Assembly (NCBI GenBank): GCA_022777205.1
Contig: JALFGP010000027.1
Location: forward strand, 30,333-94,332
DNA: 64,000 bases
Direction: 5' to 3'
Source of the DNA: Rikenellaceae bacterium
GTDB lineage: Bacteria; Bacteroidota; Bacteroidia; Bacteroidales; UBA932
Made by a program: the position numbers and the translations under genes. The stretch's first letter is position 1. Each line of letters begins with the position of its first letter. This document shows positions 41,945-52,182 of the stretch, piece after piece. Under the pieces are notes generated by a model that made no database searches, had not been told where the DNA came from, and saw nothing but the letters and a program-made list of their open reading frames with translations.

Positions 41945-43669
41945 ATGGAAACAGACCAGACACATAACCGGCTTACCGGAGCCGAAATTCTACTGCAATC
42001 TCTTGTGGAGGAAGGCGTTGACACCGTTTTCGGTTATCCGGGAGGTCAGGTAATGGCCTTGTATGATAAACTTTTAAACTATTCCGACAGGCTTAGGCAT
42101 ATACTTGTCCGCCACGAGCAGGGAGCCATACACGCGGCCCAGGGCTATGCAAGGGTGAAGAATACCCCCGGAGTTGTCTTCGTTACCTCCGGTCCAGGCG
42201 CGACCAACATCATCACGGGTGTGGCCGACGCAATGTCCGATTCTACTCCGGTGGTGGTGATTACGGGCCAGGTGCCCTCCAGTTCTCTCGGAACGGACGC
42301 ATTTCAGGAGGCCGACATCATAGGTCTCACTACTCCTATTTCCAAATGGAATTATCAGATCAGGCGTGCCGAAGACGTGGCCTGGGCAGTGGCAAGGGCA
42401 TTCTACATTGCCGGTACAGGCCGTCCGGGACCGGTGGTGCTGGACTTTACCAAGGATGCGCAGACTGGATTTGCCGAGTTCAATTATTCCAAGTGCGATT
42501 TCATCCGTAGCTATGTACCTGAGGCTGAGGCTTGTGAGGCTGAGCTTGACGAGGCTGCAAGAATGATAGACCAGTCCTCCAGGCCTTTCGTGGTCTTCGG
42601 TCAGGGCATATTGATGAGCGGGGCAGAACAGGCTCTTATGGATTTTCTCAAGAAAGGGGATATACCGGCAGGTTCCACTCTTCTCGGACTGAGCGCCCTG
42701 CCTTCCGGATTCAGCCATTTCGAGGGTATGCTCGGAATGCACGGCAATCTCGCTCCTAATGTCAAAACCAATGAATGTGACCTGCTCATTGCTGTGGGTA
42801 TGCGTTTCGACAACAGGGTGACCGGACCTGTCTCTACTTATGCCCGTCAGGCCAAAGTGATTCATATAGACATAGATGCATACGAAATAGGCAAGCTTGT
42901 GCCGGTGGACTTGGGCATTAATGCTGATGCGCGCAAAGTTCTCGAGGCCCTGACTGCCAAGATTTCCCGCGCTGACAGGCACGAGTGGAGGGAGAGTTTC
43001 AGACAGGTTAGAAAAGTGGAAGATGAAAGGGTCATCCGTCCGGAACTTGAGCCGGAGACAGGCGACATAAGGATGGGCGAGGTTGTCGATATGGTTTCCC
43101 AAGTTACTGAAAACAAGGCTATTGTGGTCACGGATGTGGGTCAGAACCAGATGGTTGCAGCCAGATATTCCCGTTTCAATCAGACCCGCAGTTTCATTTC
43201 TTCCGGAGGATTGGGCACTATGGGATTCGGCCTTCCTGCAGCCATAGGCGCAAAAATCGCAGAGCCATCCAGACCGGTTTGCCTTTTCTGTGGAGACGGA
43301 GGCATTCAGATGACCATAGAGGAACTGGGAGTGGTGATGCAGGAAAATGTCGGAGTCAAAGTGGTCATACTCAACAACAACTGGCTCGGCAACGTGAGAC
43401 AGTGGCAGGAGATGTTCTTTGACCGCCGCTATTCCGCAACCAGGATGATGAATCCGGACTACACTCTGATTGCCCGGGCTTATGGCATTGACAGTGAGGT
43501 AGTTGAGTCCCGTGAGGAATTGAGGGGAGCCGTGCATAGACTTTTCGCTGACGAGCGCGCCCGCATTCTCATAGTTCACGTTGCGGAACAGGAAAACGTG
43601 ATGCCTATGATTCCGCCGGGCAAAGGGGTCAACGAGATAATGATTTCTGAAACTGAATGGTATAAATAA
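41945..43669 (+). CDS. ilvB: Acetolactate synthase, large (catalytic) subunit
   Basis: A 574-residue thiamine-diphosphate enzyme that condenses pyruvate with pyruvate or 2-ketobutyrate. The track start (41723) lies inside ilvD; the ATG at 41945 (METDQTHNRLTGAEILLQ) gives the normal length. Visible motifs: GYPGGQVMALYDKL, the activating Glu in LVRHEQGAIHAAQGYARV, and the ThDP/Mg2+ motif starting at CGDGGIQMTIEELG with NNNWLGNVRQWQ. It is 2 bases upstream of ilvN, with which it forms the holoenzyme. Confidence 0.96.
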   Translation: METDQTHNRLTGAEILLQSLVEEGVDTVFGYPGGQVMALYDKLLNYSDRLRHILVRHEQGAIHAAQGYARVKNTPGVVFVTSGPGATNIITGVADAMSDSTPVVVITGQVPSSSLGTDAFQEADIIGLTTPISKWNYQIRRAEDVAWAVARAFYIAGTGRPGPVVLDFTKDAQTGFAEFNYSKCDFIRSYVPEAEACEAELDEAARMIDQSSRPFVVFGQGILMSGAEQALMDFLKKGDIPAGSTLLGLSALPSGFSHFEGMLGMHGNLAPNVKTNECDLLIAVGMRFDNRVTGPVSTYARQAKVIHIDIDAYEIGKLVPVDLGINADARKVLEALTAKISRADRHEWRESFRQVRKVEDERVIRPELEPETGDIRMGEVVDMVSQVTENKAIVVTDVGQNQMVAARYSRFNQTRSFISSGGLGTMGFGLPAAIGAKIAEPSRPVCLFCGDGGIQMTIEELGVVMQENVGVKVVILNNNWLGNVRQWQEMFFDRRYSATRMMNPDYTLIARAYGIDSEVVESREELRGAVHRLFADERARILIVHVAEQENVMPMIPPGKGVNEIMISETEWYK

Positions 43670-43671
43670 TT

Positions 43672-44217
43672 ATGGACAATACAGTCAGAAGATATACGGT
43701 AGTTCTGCACTCCGAAAACCAGATCGGTGTGCTCAATCAGGTGGCCAACATATTCACCAGACATAGCCTGAATATGTCCAGTATGTCTGCAAACGCCTCT
43801 CCGCTGGAGGGAATTCACACGATTTCCATAGTTACATACACGGTGGAGAAGAAAATTATCGAGGTGGTGCAGCAGCTGGAGAAGAAGGTGGACATAGTGA
43901 GGGCCTTTTACTATTCCGACGAGCAGACCGTCTATAGGGAGCTTGCCCTGTACAAAGTGCCGACTGACAAGATTTTAGGCTCCGGCAACATAGAGGACAT
44001 ACTCCAGGGCTATTATGCAAAAATCATAGAAATCAACAGGGACTTCACGGTAATTTCCAAGGTCGGCACCACTGAGGAAACTCAGCAGCTCTACAACGAG
44101 CTCAGCCGTTTCGGGGTGATGCAGTTCCAGCGTTCCGGCCAGATTATGGTCTCCCGCGAGAAACAGGAGCCTCTGTACAAATATCTTGAAGAAAGAGAAA
44201 AAGTTAAATCCAAATAA
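43672..44217 (+). CDS. ilvN: Acetolactate synthase, small (regulatory) subunit
   Basis: A 181-residue regulatory subunit. The N-terminal ACT domain (YTVVLHSENQIGVLNQVANI, SMSANASPLEGIHTISIVTY) binds valine for feedback inhibition in this family; the C-terminal domain (residues about 85-175) includes QLYNELSRFGVMQFQRSGQI. It starts 2 bases after the ilvB stop codon. Confidence 0.95.
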   Translation: MDNTVRRYTVVLHSENQIGVLNQVANIFTRHSLNMSSMSANASPLEGIHTISIVTYTVEKKIIEVVQQLEKKVDIVRAFYYSDEQTVYRELALYKVPTDKILGSGNIEDILQGYYAKIIEINRDFTVISKVGTTEETQQLYNELSRFGVMQFQRSGQIMVSREKQEPLYKYLEEREKVKSK

Positions 44218-44229
44218 TTATTCAAAATT

Positions 44230-45273
44230 ATGGCAAAGATTAATTTTGGTGGTGTAGAAGAAAATGTCATCACTCGTGAAGAATTCACACTCGAACAGGC
44301 AAGGGAAACACTCAAAGGCGAGACCATCGCTGTCATCGGTTACGGCGTGCAGGGTCCGGGTCAGTCTTTGAACCTCAGGGACAATGGTTTCAACGTGATC
44401 GTGGGCCAGCGTCCGGGCAAAACCTACGACAAGGCAGTAGCTGACGGCTGGGTACCGGGCGAGACTCTTTTCGGCATTGAGGAAGCTTGCGAAAAGGGTA
44501 CCATCATTATGTGTCTGCTTTCAGATGCAGCAGTGATGTCCGTATGGCCACGCATCAAACCTTACCTCACTCCGGGCAAGGCTCTGTATTTCTCACACGG
44601 TTTCGCAATCACCTGGAGCGACCGCACAGGCTGTGTGCCTCCTGCTGACGTGGACGTGATTATGGTGGCTCCTAAGGGTTCAGGCACAACTGTGCGTTCA
44701 CTCTATCTCGAAGGCCGCGGAATCAATGCTTCTTTTGCTGTATATCAGGATGTTACAGGCCGTGCATACGAGCGTACCGTAGCCCTCGGCATAGGCATAG
44801 GTTCAGGATATCTTTTCGAGACCACCTTCCAGAGAGAGGCAGTTTCAGATCTCACAGGAGAGCGCGGATCTCTTATGGGTGCAATTCAGGGCCTGCTTCA
44901 GGCACAGTACGAAGTTCTCCGCGAGCACGGTCACACTCCGAGCGAGGCCTTCAATGAGACAGTTGAGGAACTTACCCAGTCTCTTATGCCGCTGTTTGCC
45001 CAGAAGGGTATGGACTGGATGTATGCAAACTGCTCAACTACAGCCCAGAGGGGTGCCCTTGACTGGTATCCTCGTTTCCACGATGCCATCAAGCCTGTAG
45101 TGGAGCAGCTCTACGAGAGCGTACAGAATGGAACAGAGGCTCAGATTTCCATTGATTCCAACTCCAAGCCTGACTATCGCGAGGGTCTTGAGAAGGAGCT
45201 CAAAGTCCTCAGGGACAGCGAGATGTGGAAGACTGCCGAAACTGTCCGCACCCTCCGTCCGGAGAATAAGTAA
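44230..45273 (+). CDS. ilvC: Ketol-acid reductoisomerase
   Basis: A 347-residue class I enzyme that isomerises and reduces acetolactate or acetohydroxybutyrate. The Rossmann motif is [20 protein letters not shown], followed by the cofactor loop [13 protein letters not shown]. The active-site region includes [14 protein letters not shown] and [20 protein letters not shown] with the Mg-binding acidic residues. Bacteroidales enzymes share this GPGQ-type loop. Located between ilvN and leuA, 12 and 11 bases apart. Confidence 0.96.
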   Translation: MAKINFGGVEENVITREEFTLEQARETLKGETIAVIGYGVQGPGQSLNLRDNGFNVIVGQRPGKTYDKAVADGWVPGETLFGIEEACEKGTIIMCLLSDAAVMSVWPRIKPYLTPGKALYFSHGFAITWSDRTGCVPPADVDVIMVAPKGSGTTVRSLYLEGRGINASFAVYQDVTGRAYERTVALGIGIGSGYLFETTFQREAVSDLTGERGSLMGAIQGLLQAQYEVLREHGHTPSEAFNETVEELTQSLMPLFAQKGMDWMYANCSTTAQRGALDWYPRFHDAIKPVVEQLYESVQNGTEAQISIDSNSKPDYREGLEKELKVLRDSEMWKTAETVRTLRPENK

Positions 45274-45284
45274 TCTCCTGCATT

Positions 45285-46787
45285 ATGGACAAGAATCGAG
45301 TCTATTTCTTTGACACAACCCTGAGGGACGGGGAGCAGGTGCCGGGATGTCAGCTGAATACGGTTGAGAAAATCCAGGTGGCCAAGGCTCTCGAGTCCCT
45401 CGGAGTCGATGTTATCGAGGCGGGTTTTCCGGTGTCCAGTCCGGGGGATTTCAATTCCGTCATCGAGATTTCCAAGGCTGTGACCTGGCCTTCGGTCTGC
45501 GCCCTCACCAGAGCTGTGCAGAAGGATATCGATGTGGCTGTGGATGCCCTCAAATATGCAAAGCGCAAGAGAATCCACACCGGAATAGGCACTTCCGACT
45601 CGCATATCAGATACAAGTTCAACTCCAACCGTGAGGAAATCCTGGAGAGGGCTGTGAAGGCTGTGAAATATGCCAGGAATTTTGTGGACGAGGTGGAATT
45701 CTATGCCGAGGATGCTGGAAGGACCGAGAATGAGTATCTTGCAAGGGTAATTGAAGCTGTGATTGCCGCAGGTGCGACCGTAGTCAACATACCTGACACA
45801 ACGGGCTATTGTCTGCCTGCAGAATATGGGGCAAAAATCAAGTACCTGTGTGACAATGTGCCCAATATCGAAAACGCCATCATCTCAACCCACTGCCACA
45901 ACGACCTCGGAATGGCAACCGCCAATACTATGGCCGGACTCCTGAACGGAGCGCGCCAGTGTGAGGTGACCATCAACGGAGTGGGCGAGAGGGCCGGCAA
46001 CACCTCCCTTGAGGAAATAGCGATGATCATCAAGTCCCACAACGACATAGACCTGCAGTCCAATATCAACACCACGAGGATTTATCCTGTGAGCCGTATG
46101 GTTTCCAACTTGATGAATATGCCGGTGCAGCCCAACAAGGCCATAGTGGGACGCAATGCCTTTGCCCATTCCTCCGGCATACATCAGGACGGCGTGCTCA
46201 AGAATGTCTCCACCTATGAAATCATAGATCCGAAAGACATAGGTCTGGACACCAATTCCATAGTCCTCACTGCCCGCAGCGGCCACGCGGCACTGAAATA
46301 CCGTCTGGAGTCTCTCGGAGTCAAGCTCAGCGAGGAAAAGCTGGACAAGGTATATCAGGAGTTCCTCAAACTTGCGGACAAGAAAAAGGAAGTCTGCGAT
46401 GATGACATACTTATGCTTGCAGGTGCGGACCGCAGTCACGAGCAGGTCATCAAGGTGGACTGGCTGCAGGCCACCAGCGGCATAGGAATGAAACCCGTGG
46501 CATCCATAGGAGTGGATATAGCCGGGGAGAAATTCGAGGCGGCCGCAACTGGAAACGGCCCTGTGGATGCTTCCATCAATGCCCTCAGGCAAATCGTCAA
46601 ACGCAAAATCAACATCAACGAATTCACAATCCAGGGTGTCACCAAGGGTTCCGACGACTCCTGCAAGGTGCATATGCAGGTGGAGCACGAAGGGCGGATT
46701 TATTACGGCTTCGGGTCCAACACGGACATAGTCACAGCTTCGGTGGAGGCCTATGTGGACTGTGTGAACAAAATCCACAGCGTCTGA
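45285..46787 (+). CDS. leuA: 2-isopropylmalate synthase
   Basis: A 500-residue enzyme that commits 2-ketoisovalerate and acetyl-CoA to leucine synthesis. The barrel opens with [20 protein letters not shown] and carries the metal-binding [20 protein letters not shown] and the [13 protein letters not shown] loop. From about residue 385 the C-terminal regulatory domain ([31 protein letters not shown]) that senses leucine is present, so it is the feedback-regulated type rather than a short homologue. Confidence 0.95.
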   Translation: MDKNRVYFFDTTLRDGEQVPGCQLNTVEKIQVAKALESLGVDVIEAGFPVSSPGDFNSVIEISKAVTWPSVCALTRAVQKDIDVAVDALKYAKRKRIHTGIGTSDSHIRYKFNSNREEILERAVKAVKYARNFVDEVEFYAEDAGRTENEYLARVIEAVIAAGATVVNIPDTTGYCLPAEYGAKIKYLCDNVPNIENAIISTHCHNDLGMATANTMAGLLNGARQCEVTINGVGERAGNTSLEEIAMIIKSHNDIDLQSNINTTRIYPVSRMVSNLMNMPVQPNKAIVGRNAFAHSSGIHQDGVLKNVSTYEIIDPKDIGLDTNSIVLTARSGHAALKYRLESLGVKLSEEKLDKVYQEFLKLADKKKEVCDDDILMLAGADRSHEQVIKVDWLQATSGIGMKPVASIGVDIAGEKFEAAATGNGPVDASINALRQIVKRKININEFTIQGVTKGSDDSCKVHMQVEHEGRIYYGFGSNTDIVTASVEAYVDCVNKIHSV

Positions 46788-46788
46788 G

Positions 46789-48183
46789 ATGAATACCCTA
46801 TTCGACAAAATCTGGGACTCCCATATTGTGGACCGCATAGAGGACGGCCCTCAGCAGATCTATATCGACAGACTCTACTGCCACGAAGTGACCTCACCAC
46901 AGGCTTTCGAAGGCCTGCGTGCAAGGGGCATCAAGTGTTTCCGTCCGGAGCGCATCTTCTGTATGCCGGACCACAACACCCCCACCCACGACCAGGACAA
47001 ACCGGTTCAGGATCCGGTGTCGAGGAAACAGCTGGAGACTTTGGATGCAAATGTCAGGGAATTCGGACTGACATATTTCGGGATGATGGATCCGCGCAAC
47101 GGCATAATCCACGTGGTGGGGCCGGAGCAGGGACTGTCTCTTCCCGGTATGACCATAGTCTGCGGAGACTCGCATACATCCACCCACGGAGCTGTGGGCG
47201 CAATCGCCTTCGGAATCGGAACCAGCGAGGTGGAGATGGTGATGGCCTCCCAATGCATACTCCAGTCCAAGCCCAAATCTATGAGAATCAAAGTGGAGGG
47301 CAAATTGGGCAAGGGCGTGACTGCCAAGGATTTGGCTCTTTACATAATGAAGCAGATCAGCACTTCGGGTGCCACAGGTTATTTCGTGGAATATGCCGGA
47401 AGTGCAGTCCGGAGCCTGACTATGGAAGGCCGTCTTACCCTCTGCAACCTTTCCATAGAAATGGGGGCGAGGGGAGGATTCGTGGCACCGGACGAAACCA
47501 CTTTCGCCTACCTCAAGGGCCGCCCGTATTCACCGAAAGGGGAGGATTGGGACAAGGCTGTGGAATATTGGAAGACCTTGCGCAGCGATGATGATGCTGT
47601 GTTTGACAAGGAGATTGTTTTTGATGCAGCCGACATCGAGCCTATGATAACCTACGGCACAAATCCGGGAATGGGAGTTGAGGTGTCGGGCAAAGTGCCT
47701 GCACTTGAATCCATACCGGAGCAGGGGCGTGAATCCTTCTTCAAGTCGCTGGATTATATGGGTTTTCATCCTGGGGATGCTATGATTGGCAAGAAAGTGG
47801 ACTATGTCTTCCTCGGGGCTTGCACCAATGGCAGGATTGAGGATTTCAGGGCATTTGCCTCCATTGCTCAGGGGCGTCACAAGGCCGAAAATGTCATTGC
47901 CTGGCTGGTTCCGGGGTCCTGGGCAGTTATGGAGCAAATCAAGGACGAGGGTCTGGACAAGGTGCTGGAAGCTGCAGGTTTTGAAATCCGTCAGCCGGGT
48001 TGTTCGGCCTGTCTGGCTATGAATGACGACAAGGTGCCTGCAGGAAAATACTGTGTCTCAACCAGCAACCGTAATTTCGAAGGCCGTCAGGGACCTGGGG
48101 CAAGAACCCTTCTCGCCAGCCCTCTCACTGCAGCGGCTGCAGCCGTAACCGGTTGTGTCACAGATCCAAGAGATTTACTATGA
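46789..48183 (+). CDS. leuC: 3-isopropylmalate dehydratase, large subunit
   Basis: A 464-residue aconitase-family subunit that holds the [4Fe-4S] cluster. Motifs: [20 protein letters not shown], the cluster cysteines in [14 protein letters not shown] and in [19 protein letters not shown], and [20 protein letters not shown]. It starts 1 base after leuA's stop and shares ATGA with leuD. Confidence 0.96.
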   Translation: MNTLFDKIWDSHIVDRIEDGPQQIYIDRLYCHEVTSPQAFEGLRARGIKCFRPERIFCMPDHNTPTHDQDKPVQDPVSRKQLETLDANVREFGLTYFGMMDPRNGIIHVVGPEQGLSLPGMTIVCGDSHTSTHGAVGAIAFGIGTSEVEMVMASQCILQSKPKSMRIKVEGKLGKGVTAKDLALYIMKQISTSGATGYFVEYAGSAVRSLTMEGRLTLCNLSIEMGARGGFVAPDETTFAYLKGRPYSPKGEDWDKAVEYWKTLRSDDDAVFDKEIVFDAADIEPMITYGTNPGMGVEVSGKVPALESIPEQGRESFFKSLDYMGFHPGDAMIGKKVDYVFLGACTNGRIEDFRAFASIAQGRHKAENVIAWLVPGSWAVMEQIKDEGLDKVLEAAGFEIRQPGCSACLAMNDDKVPAGKYCVSTSNRNFEGRQGPGARTLLASPLTAAAAAVTGCVTDPRDLL

Positions 48184-48794
48184 AACAGAAATTCAATATT
48201 ATCGAAAGCACCTGCGTGCCTCTGAAGGTGGAGAATGTGGACACGGACCAGATCATCCCGGCCCGCTTTCTCAAGGCGACCACAAAGGACGAAAAATATT
48301 TTGGCGATATGCTGTTCAGGGACTGGAGATTCGATGCTGAAGACAAACCCAAACCGGAATTTGTTCTCAACCGTCCGGAGTTTTCTGCCTTTCCTGCGGA
48401 GGGAGTGCATCAGATTCTTGTGGCAGGCAAGAATTTCGGCAACGGCTCCAGCCGTGAACACGCTGCCTGGGCCTTGGCCGGATATGGATTCAGGGTGGTG
48501 ATTTCCAGCTTTTTCGCCGACATCCACAAGAATAACGAACTGAACAATTTCGTGCTTCCTGTAGTGGTGCCCGAAGATTTTCTTCAGGAACTTTTCGATA
48601 CCATTGAAGCTGACAGCGAGGCTAAAGTGAGGGTGGATGTGCCGTCCCAGAGAGTCACCAATCTCACCACCGGACACAGTTTCAGCTTCGAACTGAATGC
48701 GTACAAGAAGTATTGTCTGATGAATGCCCTTGATGACATTGACTATCTTCTTGAAAATCAGGATAAAATAATTGCATACGAGAATAAGAAATGA
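48180..48794 (+). CDS. leuD: 3-isopropylmalate dehydratase, small subunit
   Basis: A 204-residue swivel-domain partner of LeuC. The start is the ATG at 48180, overlapping the leuC stop (ATGA); the track start at 48153 lies inside leuC. Signature segments: [40 protein letters not shown] and [20 protein letters not shown]. It overlaps leuB by 4 bases. Confidence 0.96.
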   Translation: MKQKFNIIESTCVPLKVENVDTDQIIPARFLKATTKDEKYFGDMLFRDWRFDAEDKPKPEFVLNRPEFSAFPAEGVHQILVAGKNFGNGSSREHAAWALAGYGFRVVISSFFADIHKNNELNNFVLPVVVPEDFLQELFDTIEADSEAKVRVDVPSQRVTNLTTGHSFSFELNAYKKYCLMNALDDIDYLLENQDKIIAYENKK

Positions 48795-49873
48795 AACTTC
48801 GAATAGCAAGGCTTCCGGGTGACGGAATAGGACCCGAAGTGGTGGAACAGGCCGTAAAGGCCGTGGATGCTGTTTGCGCAAGCTTCGGACACGAGGCTGA
48901 ATATGCTCACGGCTTTGTAGGGGCCTGTGCCATAGACAGATATGGAGATCCGTTTCCGGATGAGACTTTCCGCCTGTGTATGGATTCCGATGCTGTGCTT
49001 TTCGGCGCAGTGGGGGATCCGAAATATGACAATGATCCCACAGCCAAAGTGCGTCCCGAACAGGGATTGCTTGCAATGCGCAAGAAACTGGGCCTCTATG
49101 CCAATCTGCGTCCGGTCGAGACTTTCAAGTCTCTGGTGCACAAATCTCCCCTTAAGGAGCATCTTGTGGACGGAGCTGACTTCCTGTGTGTCAGGGAATT
49201 GACCGGAGGAATGTATTTCGGGGAAAAGGGCCGCAGGGATGATGGCAACACTGCCTACGACACCAATCTCTATCACCGCTATGAAATCGAAAGAATCCTC
49301 AGACTCTCCTATGATTACGCTAGGCGCAGACGCAAACACCTGACCGTGGTGGACAAGGCAAACGTGCTGGAGTCTTCCCGTCTCTGGAGGCAGATTGCTC
49401 AGGAAATGGCCCCGCAGTATCCGGATGTGACCACCGACTATATGTATGTGGACAATGCCGCTATGAAACTCGTTACGGGACCGAAGTTCTTCGATGTGAT
49501 GGTGACTGAAAACACCTTCGGAGACATACTCACGGATGAGGCAAGCTGCATTTCCGGTTCTATGGGTCTGCTGGCATCGGCATCGGTGGGGGAACATACC
49601 TCAGTTTTCGAACCCATTCACGGCTCTTATCCCCAGGCGGCAGGCAAGGACATAGCCAATCCGGTGGCTACCATACTTTCGGCTGCAATGATGTTCGAAT
49701 ATGCTTTCGGACTTATGGACGAGGGGAAGGCCATCAGGGATGCTGTGGCAGCTTCGCTTGAAGCCGGAGTGGTCACAGAAGACCTTGCAGACGGAGGTCC
49801 TGTATATGGCACTGCTGCTGTGGGAGACTGGATTGCATCATATATTTCGAAAAATTATAAATCAATCAAATAG
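48791..49873 (+). CDS. leuB: 3-isopropylmalate dehydrogenase
   Basis: A 360-residue NAD+-dependent decarboxylating dehydrogenase of leucine synthesis. Motifs: [20 protein letters not shown], the substrate-binding [30 protein letters not shown], and the NAD-binding [20 protein letters not shown], then [18 protein letters not shown]. The start overlaps leuD (ATGA), pointing to translational coupling. Confidence 0.96.
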   Translation: MKLRIARLPGDGIGPEVVEQAVKAVDAVCASFGHEAEYAHGFVGACAIDRYGDPFPDETFRLCMDSDAVLFGAVGDPKYDNDPTAKVRPEQGLLAMRKKLGLYANLRPVETFKSLVHKSPLKEHLVDGADFLCVRELTGGMYFGEKGRRDDGNTAYDTNLYHRYEIERILRLSYDYARRRRKHLTVVDKANVLESSRLWRQIAQEMAPQYPDVTTDYMYVDNAAMKLVTGPKFFDVMVTENTFGDILTDEASCISGSMGLLASASVGEHTSVFEPIHGSYPQAAGKDIANPVATILSAAMMFEYAFGLMDEGKAIRDAVAASLEAGVVTEDLADGGPVYGTAAVGDWIASYISKNYKSIK

Positions 49874-49875
49874 TT

Positions 49876-50919
49876 ATGGCAAATATCGATTGGGGCAAAC
49901 TTGGTTTTGATGCCTATAGGACCAAGACCCTTGTATTGGCAAGATGGACAAAAGGCAAATGGTCTGAAATTACAGAATCTGATGAGTTCCAGTTCGTGCT
50001 GGACCCTTTCACCTGTGTCTTCCACTATTCCTTCGCCTGCTTTGAGGGTTTGAAGGCTTTCACCCAGAAGGACGGTAAGGTGGTGTTGTTCAGACCTTTC
50101 GAGAATGCACACAGAATGCAGCGTACTGCAAGGTTTCTCGGGCTGCCGGAACCTTCTGACGATATGTTCATTGAGATGTGCGAGAGGGCTGTGAAGGCCA
50201 ATCGTGAATTCCTGCCTCCTTATGGCCACGATGCTTCACTCTATGTGCGTCCTTTGCTTATGGGTGTGCAGCCTAAGATGCAGCTTACACCTCCGAATGA
50301 TGTGCTCTTTGCAGTGATGGTGGCTCCTGCGGGAAGCTATTACGGAGCGAATATGAAATCCTTCTCCGCAGTCATTCCGCTCAACTACGACCGTGCAGCA
50401 CCAAAGGGCTCCGGAAGCTACAAGGTTGCAGCGAACTATGCCGCCACTTTCAGGCCTTACCAGATTGCGCACGACCAGGGACATATGGAACTGCTCTATC
50501 TGAATGCCAGCACCCACGAATATATCGACGAGTTCGGTTCATCCAACTTCTTCGGTATCAAGAACAATACTTATGTCACTCCGCTTTCTGACAGCGTGCT
50601 GCCTTCCATCACCAACAAGTGTCTGCAGGAGATTGCCGTTGACCTCGGACTTAAGGTGGAGAAGAGACCGGTTCGTCTTGAGGAACTTGAGGAGTTCGAG
50701 GAGGTGGGAGGCTGCGGCACTGCAGTGGTCATCAATCCTATGTCTCATATAGTGGTCAAGGAAGTGCTTGAGGAAGAACCTGTCAAGAAGGTTTACCGCT
50801 TCTGCCCTGACGGCGAGGTGGGACCTGTCAGCACTAAACTCTACAAAACCATCACAGGTATTCAGAAAGGTGAAATAGAGGACATCCACGGCTGGTGCCA
50901 CGAAATCAAAAATTTCTGA
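49876..50919 (+). CDS. ilvE: Branched-chain amino-acid aminotransferase
   Basis: A 347-residue PLP enzyme of fold type IV that makes Val, Leu and Ile from their keto acids with glutamate. It has the class II BCAT layout: FHYSFACFEGLKAFTQKDGK, LYVRPLLMGVQPKM, the catalytic Lys region PKGSGSYKVAANYAATF, and EFGSSNFFGIKNN. It closes the operon, 2 bases after leuB, and a GCCCGG/CCGGGC hairpin (50925-50941) follows. Confidence 0.95.
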   Translation: MANIDWGKLGFDAYRTKTLVLARWTKGKWSEITESDEFQFVLDPFTCVFHYSFACFEGLKAFTQKDGKVVLFRPFENAHRMQRTARFLGLPEPSDDMFIEMCERAVKANREFLPPYGHDASLYVRPLLMGVQPKMQLTPPNDVLFAVMVAPAGSYYGANMKSFSAVIPLNYDRAAPKGSGSYKVAANYAATFRPYQIAHDQGHMELLYLNASTHEYIDEFGSSNFFGIKNNTYVTPLSDSVLPSITNKCLQEIAVDLGLKVEKRPVRLEELEEFEEVGGCGTAVVINPMSHIVVKEVLEEEPVKKVYRFCPDGEVGPVSTKLYKTITGIQKGEIEDIHGWCHEIKNF

Positions 50920-50924
50920 TCCCC

Positions 50925-50941
50925 GCCCGGCCTTACCGGGC
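50925..50941. terminator. Short hairpin between convergent ilvE and nitrilase genes
   Basis: GCCCGG and CCGGGC pair around CCTTA. The stem is only 6 bp and has no T-run, and it covers the stop codon of the opposite-strand gene, so terminator function is tentative. Confidence 0.35.
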
Positions 50942-51688
50942 AACCAAAACGAATGTTTCGGCGTCGTCAAGCACCGGGAATTTCTCCCTGTACTCATTCA
51001 GAATATTCAAATTGACATCGCCTTCCGCCACCTCTTCCATAGAGTCCGTGCAGGAGGCGATGGCTGTTCCATAAGGGTCAAGCAGCACGCTGCCCCCGTC
51101 ATAGACACAGGAAGGATCCGTCCCCACCCTGTTAACGCCCGCCACAAAACATTGGTTCTCAATGGCCCGGGCCTTAAGCAGACTGTCCCAGGCAAACCTG
51201 CGCGAAGACGGCCAGCTCGCCACATACAGAATCATATCATAATCCCCCCTGTTCCTGCTCCAGACGGGAAACCTCAAATCGTAGCACACCAGCAGCAGAA
51301 TCCTCAGCCCCTTCCACTCCACAATCACCCGTTCTGTACCTCCTGTGAACTTCTTGTGCTCTCCGGAATAGGTGAAAAGATGTTTTTTGTCGTAATACCG
51401 CACAGAATCCGGAGTGACAAAATAAAATCTGTTCACCCTAGCACCTCCCTCCAGCTCTATGGCAATGCTCCCGGCCACTGCGCAGTCCCTTTCCCGGGCA
51501 ATCTCCTGCATAGCCTTCAGGCCTTCAGCCGGTTCTTTCTCGCACTCCCCGTTGAAACCCGTGCTGAACATCTCCGGCAGAATGTACAAATCCGCCCCCG
51601 GATGCTCCCCAATCAAAGTTATTGCCCGGTTAATGTTCTTCTGAACATCTCCCCAGGCAATATCCATTTGTATCAGTGATGTTTTCAT
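50933..51688 (-). CDS. Carbon-nitrogen hydrolase, omega-amidase (YafV/Nit2) type
   Basis: A 251-residue nitrilase-superfamily amidohydrolase. The start is the ATG at 51688 (MKTSLIQMDIAWGDVQKNIN); the track start adds residues from within the Dabb gene. The catalytic triad is visible: Glu in LYILPEMFSTGF, Lys in YYDKKHLFTYSGE, and Cys in ILLLVCYDLRFPVWSRN. The sequence is closest to the YafV/omega-amidase group, which hydrolyses 2-oxoglutaramate and 2-oxosuccinamate in glutamine/asparagine-transaminase or methionine-salvage cycles; being next to ilvE is suggestive but not proof. It begins 1 base after the Dabb stop. Confidence 0.9.
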   Translation of the reverse strand: MKTSLIQMDIAWGDVQKNINRAITLIGEHPGADLYILPEMFSTGFNGECEKEPAEGLKAMQEIARERDCAVAGSIAIELEGGARVNRFYFVTPDSVRYYDKKHLFTYSGEHKKFTGGTERVIVEWKGLRILLLVCYDLRFPVWSRNRGDYDMILYVASWPSSRRFAWDSLLKARAIENQCFVAGVNRVGTDPSCVYDGGSVLLDPYGTAIASCTDSMEEVAEGDVNLNILNEYREKFPVLDDAETFVLVAR

Positions 51689-51689
51689 A

Positions 51690-51989
51690 TCAGCGCTCGT
51701 ACTCCACCCGTGCGCGGACATCCACTCTCTTATCGACATATTTGGTCAGTTCATCGCGTATAGGGTCTGCCTTGTAGGCTGCGAGGTCCTGCCAAGTGTC
51801 GAAATCTTCAATCAGGACTGCATCGTAAGATGTGGCTGATTCATTGCGGTTTACGCCCACTTCAACGTTTTTTAGCCCAGGGACGATGCCGAGGATTGCC
51901 TGATAGCGTTCTTTGATGTCTTCTGCAATTTCGCGTGGAGTCTGGCCATCTGATGCCTTGAATTTCCACATTATTGTGTGTCTAACCAT
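51690..51989 (-). CDS. Dabb (stress-responsive alpha/beta-barrel) family protein
   Basis: A 99-residue dimeric alpha/beta-barrel protein: MVRHTIMWKFKASDGQTPRE with the conserved H-x-x-x-x-F/W-K start, then VPGLKNVEVGVNRNESATSY and YKADPIRDELTKYVDKRV. Full length for the family. Function is poorly known; some relatives are plant stress proteins or small cyclases. Co-directional with the nitrilase gene, probably one transcript. Confidence 0.92.
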   Translation of the reverse strand: MVRHTIMWKFKASDGQTPREIAEDIKERYQAILGIVPGLKNVEVGVNRNESATSYDAVLIEDFDTWQDLAAYKADPIRDELTKYVDKRVDVRARVEYER

Positions 51990-52141
51990 AGTTATAGTTT
52001 ATAAAATATACAATTATGTCGTTTGCGAGCCGGGATGGGATGACCAAAAAGCCTTTTGTTCATCCCCTTCGGGACTTTTTAGCCACCCACTTTGATGTCC
52101 ATAAAGTTAGGCAGAAAAATGGATATAGCAAAAAATATTTA

Positions 52142-52149
52142 TAATTTTG
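52142..52149 (+). promoter_or_regulatory. -7 promoter box for the glycosyltransferase genes
   Basis: TAATTTTG matches TAnnTTTG, 33 bases before the ATG at 52183. It overlaps the track start at 52147, which is therefore rejected. Confidence 0.5.
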
Positions 52150-52182
52150 CGCTTCATTCCGCTGTCTTGTATTGAAAATTGT

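Noticed and set aside
42074-43579. 501-aa minus-strand ORF
   Set aside because: It lies antisense across ilvB, whose plus-strand frame is unmistakable; the minus frame has no recognisable domain.
46935-47591. 218-aa plus-strand ORF inside leuC
   Set aside because: Alternate frame of leuC; composition is the usual low-complexity shadow pattern.
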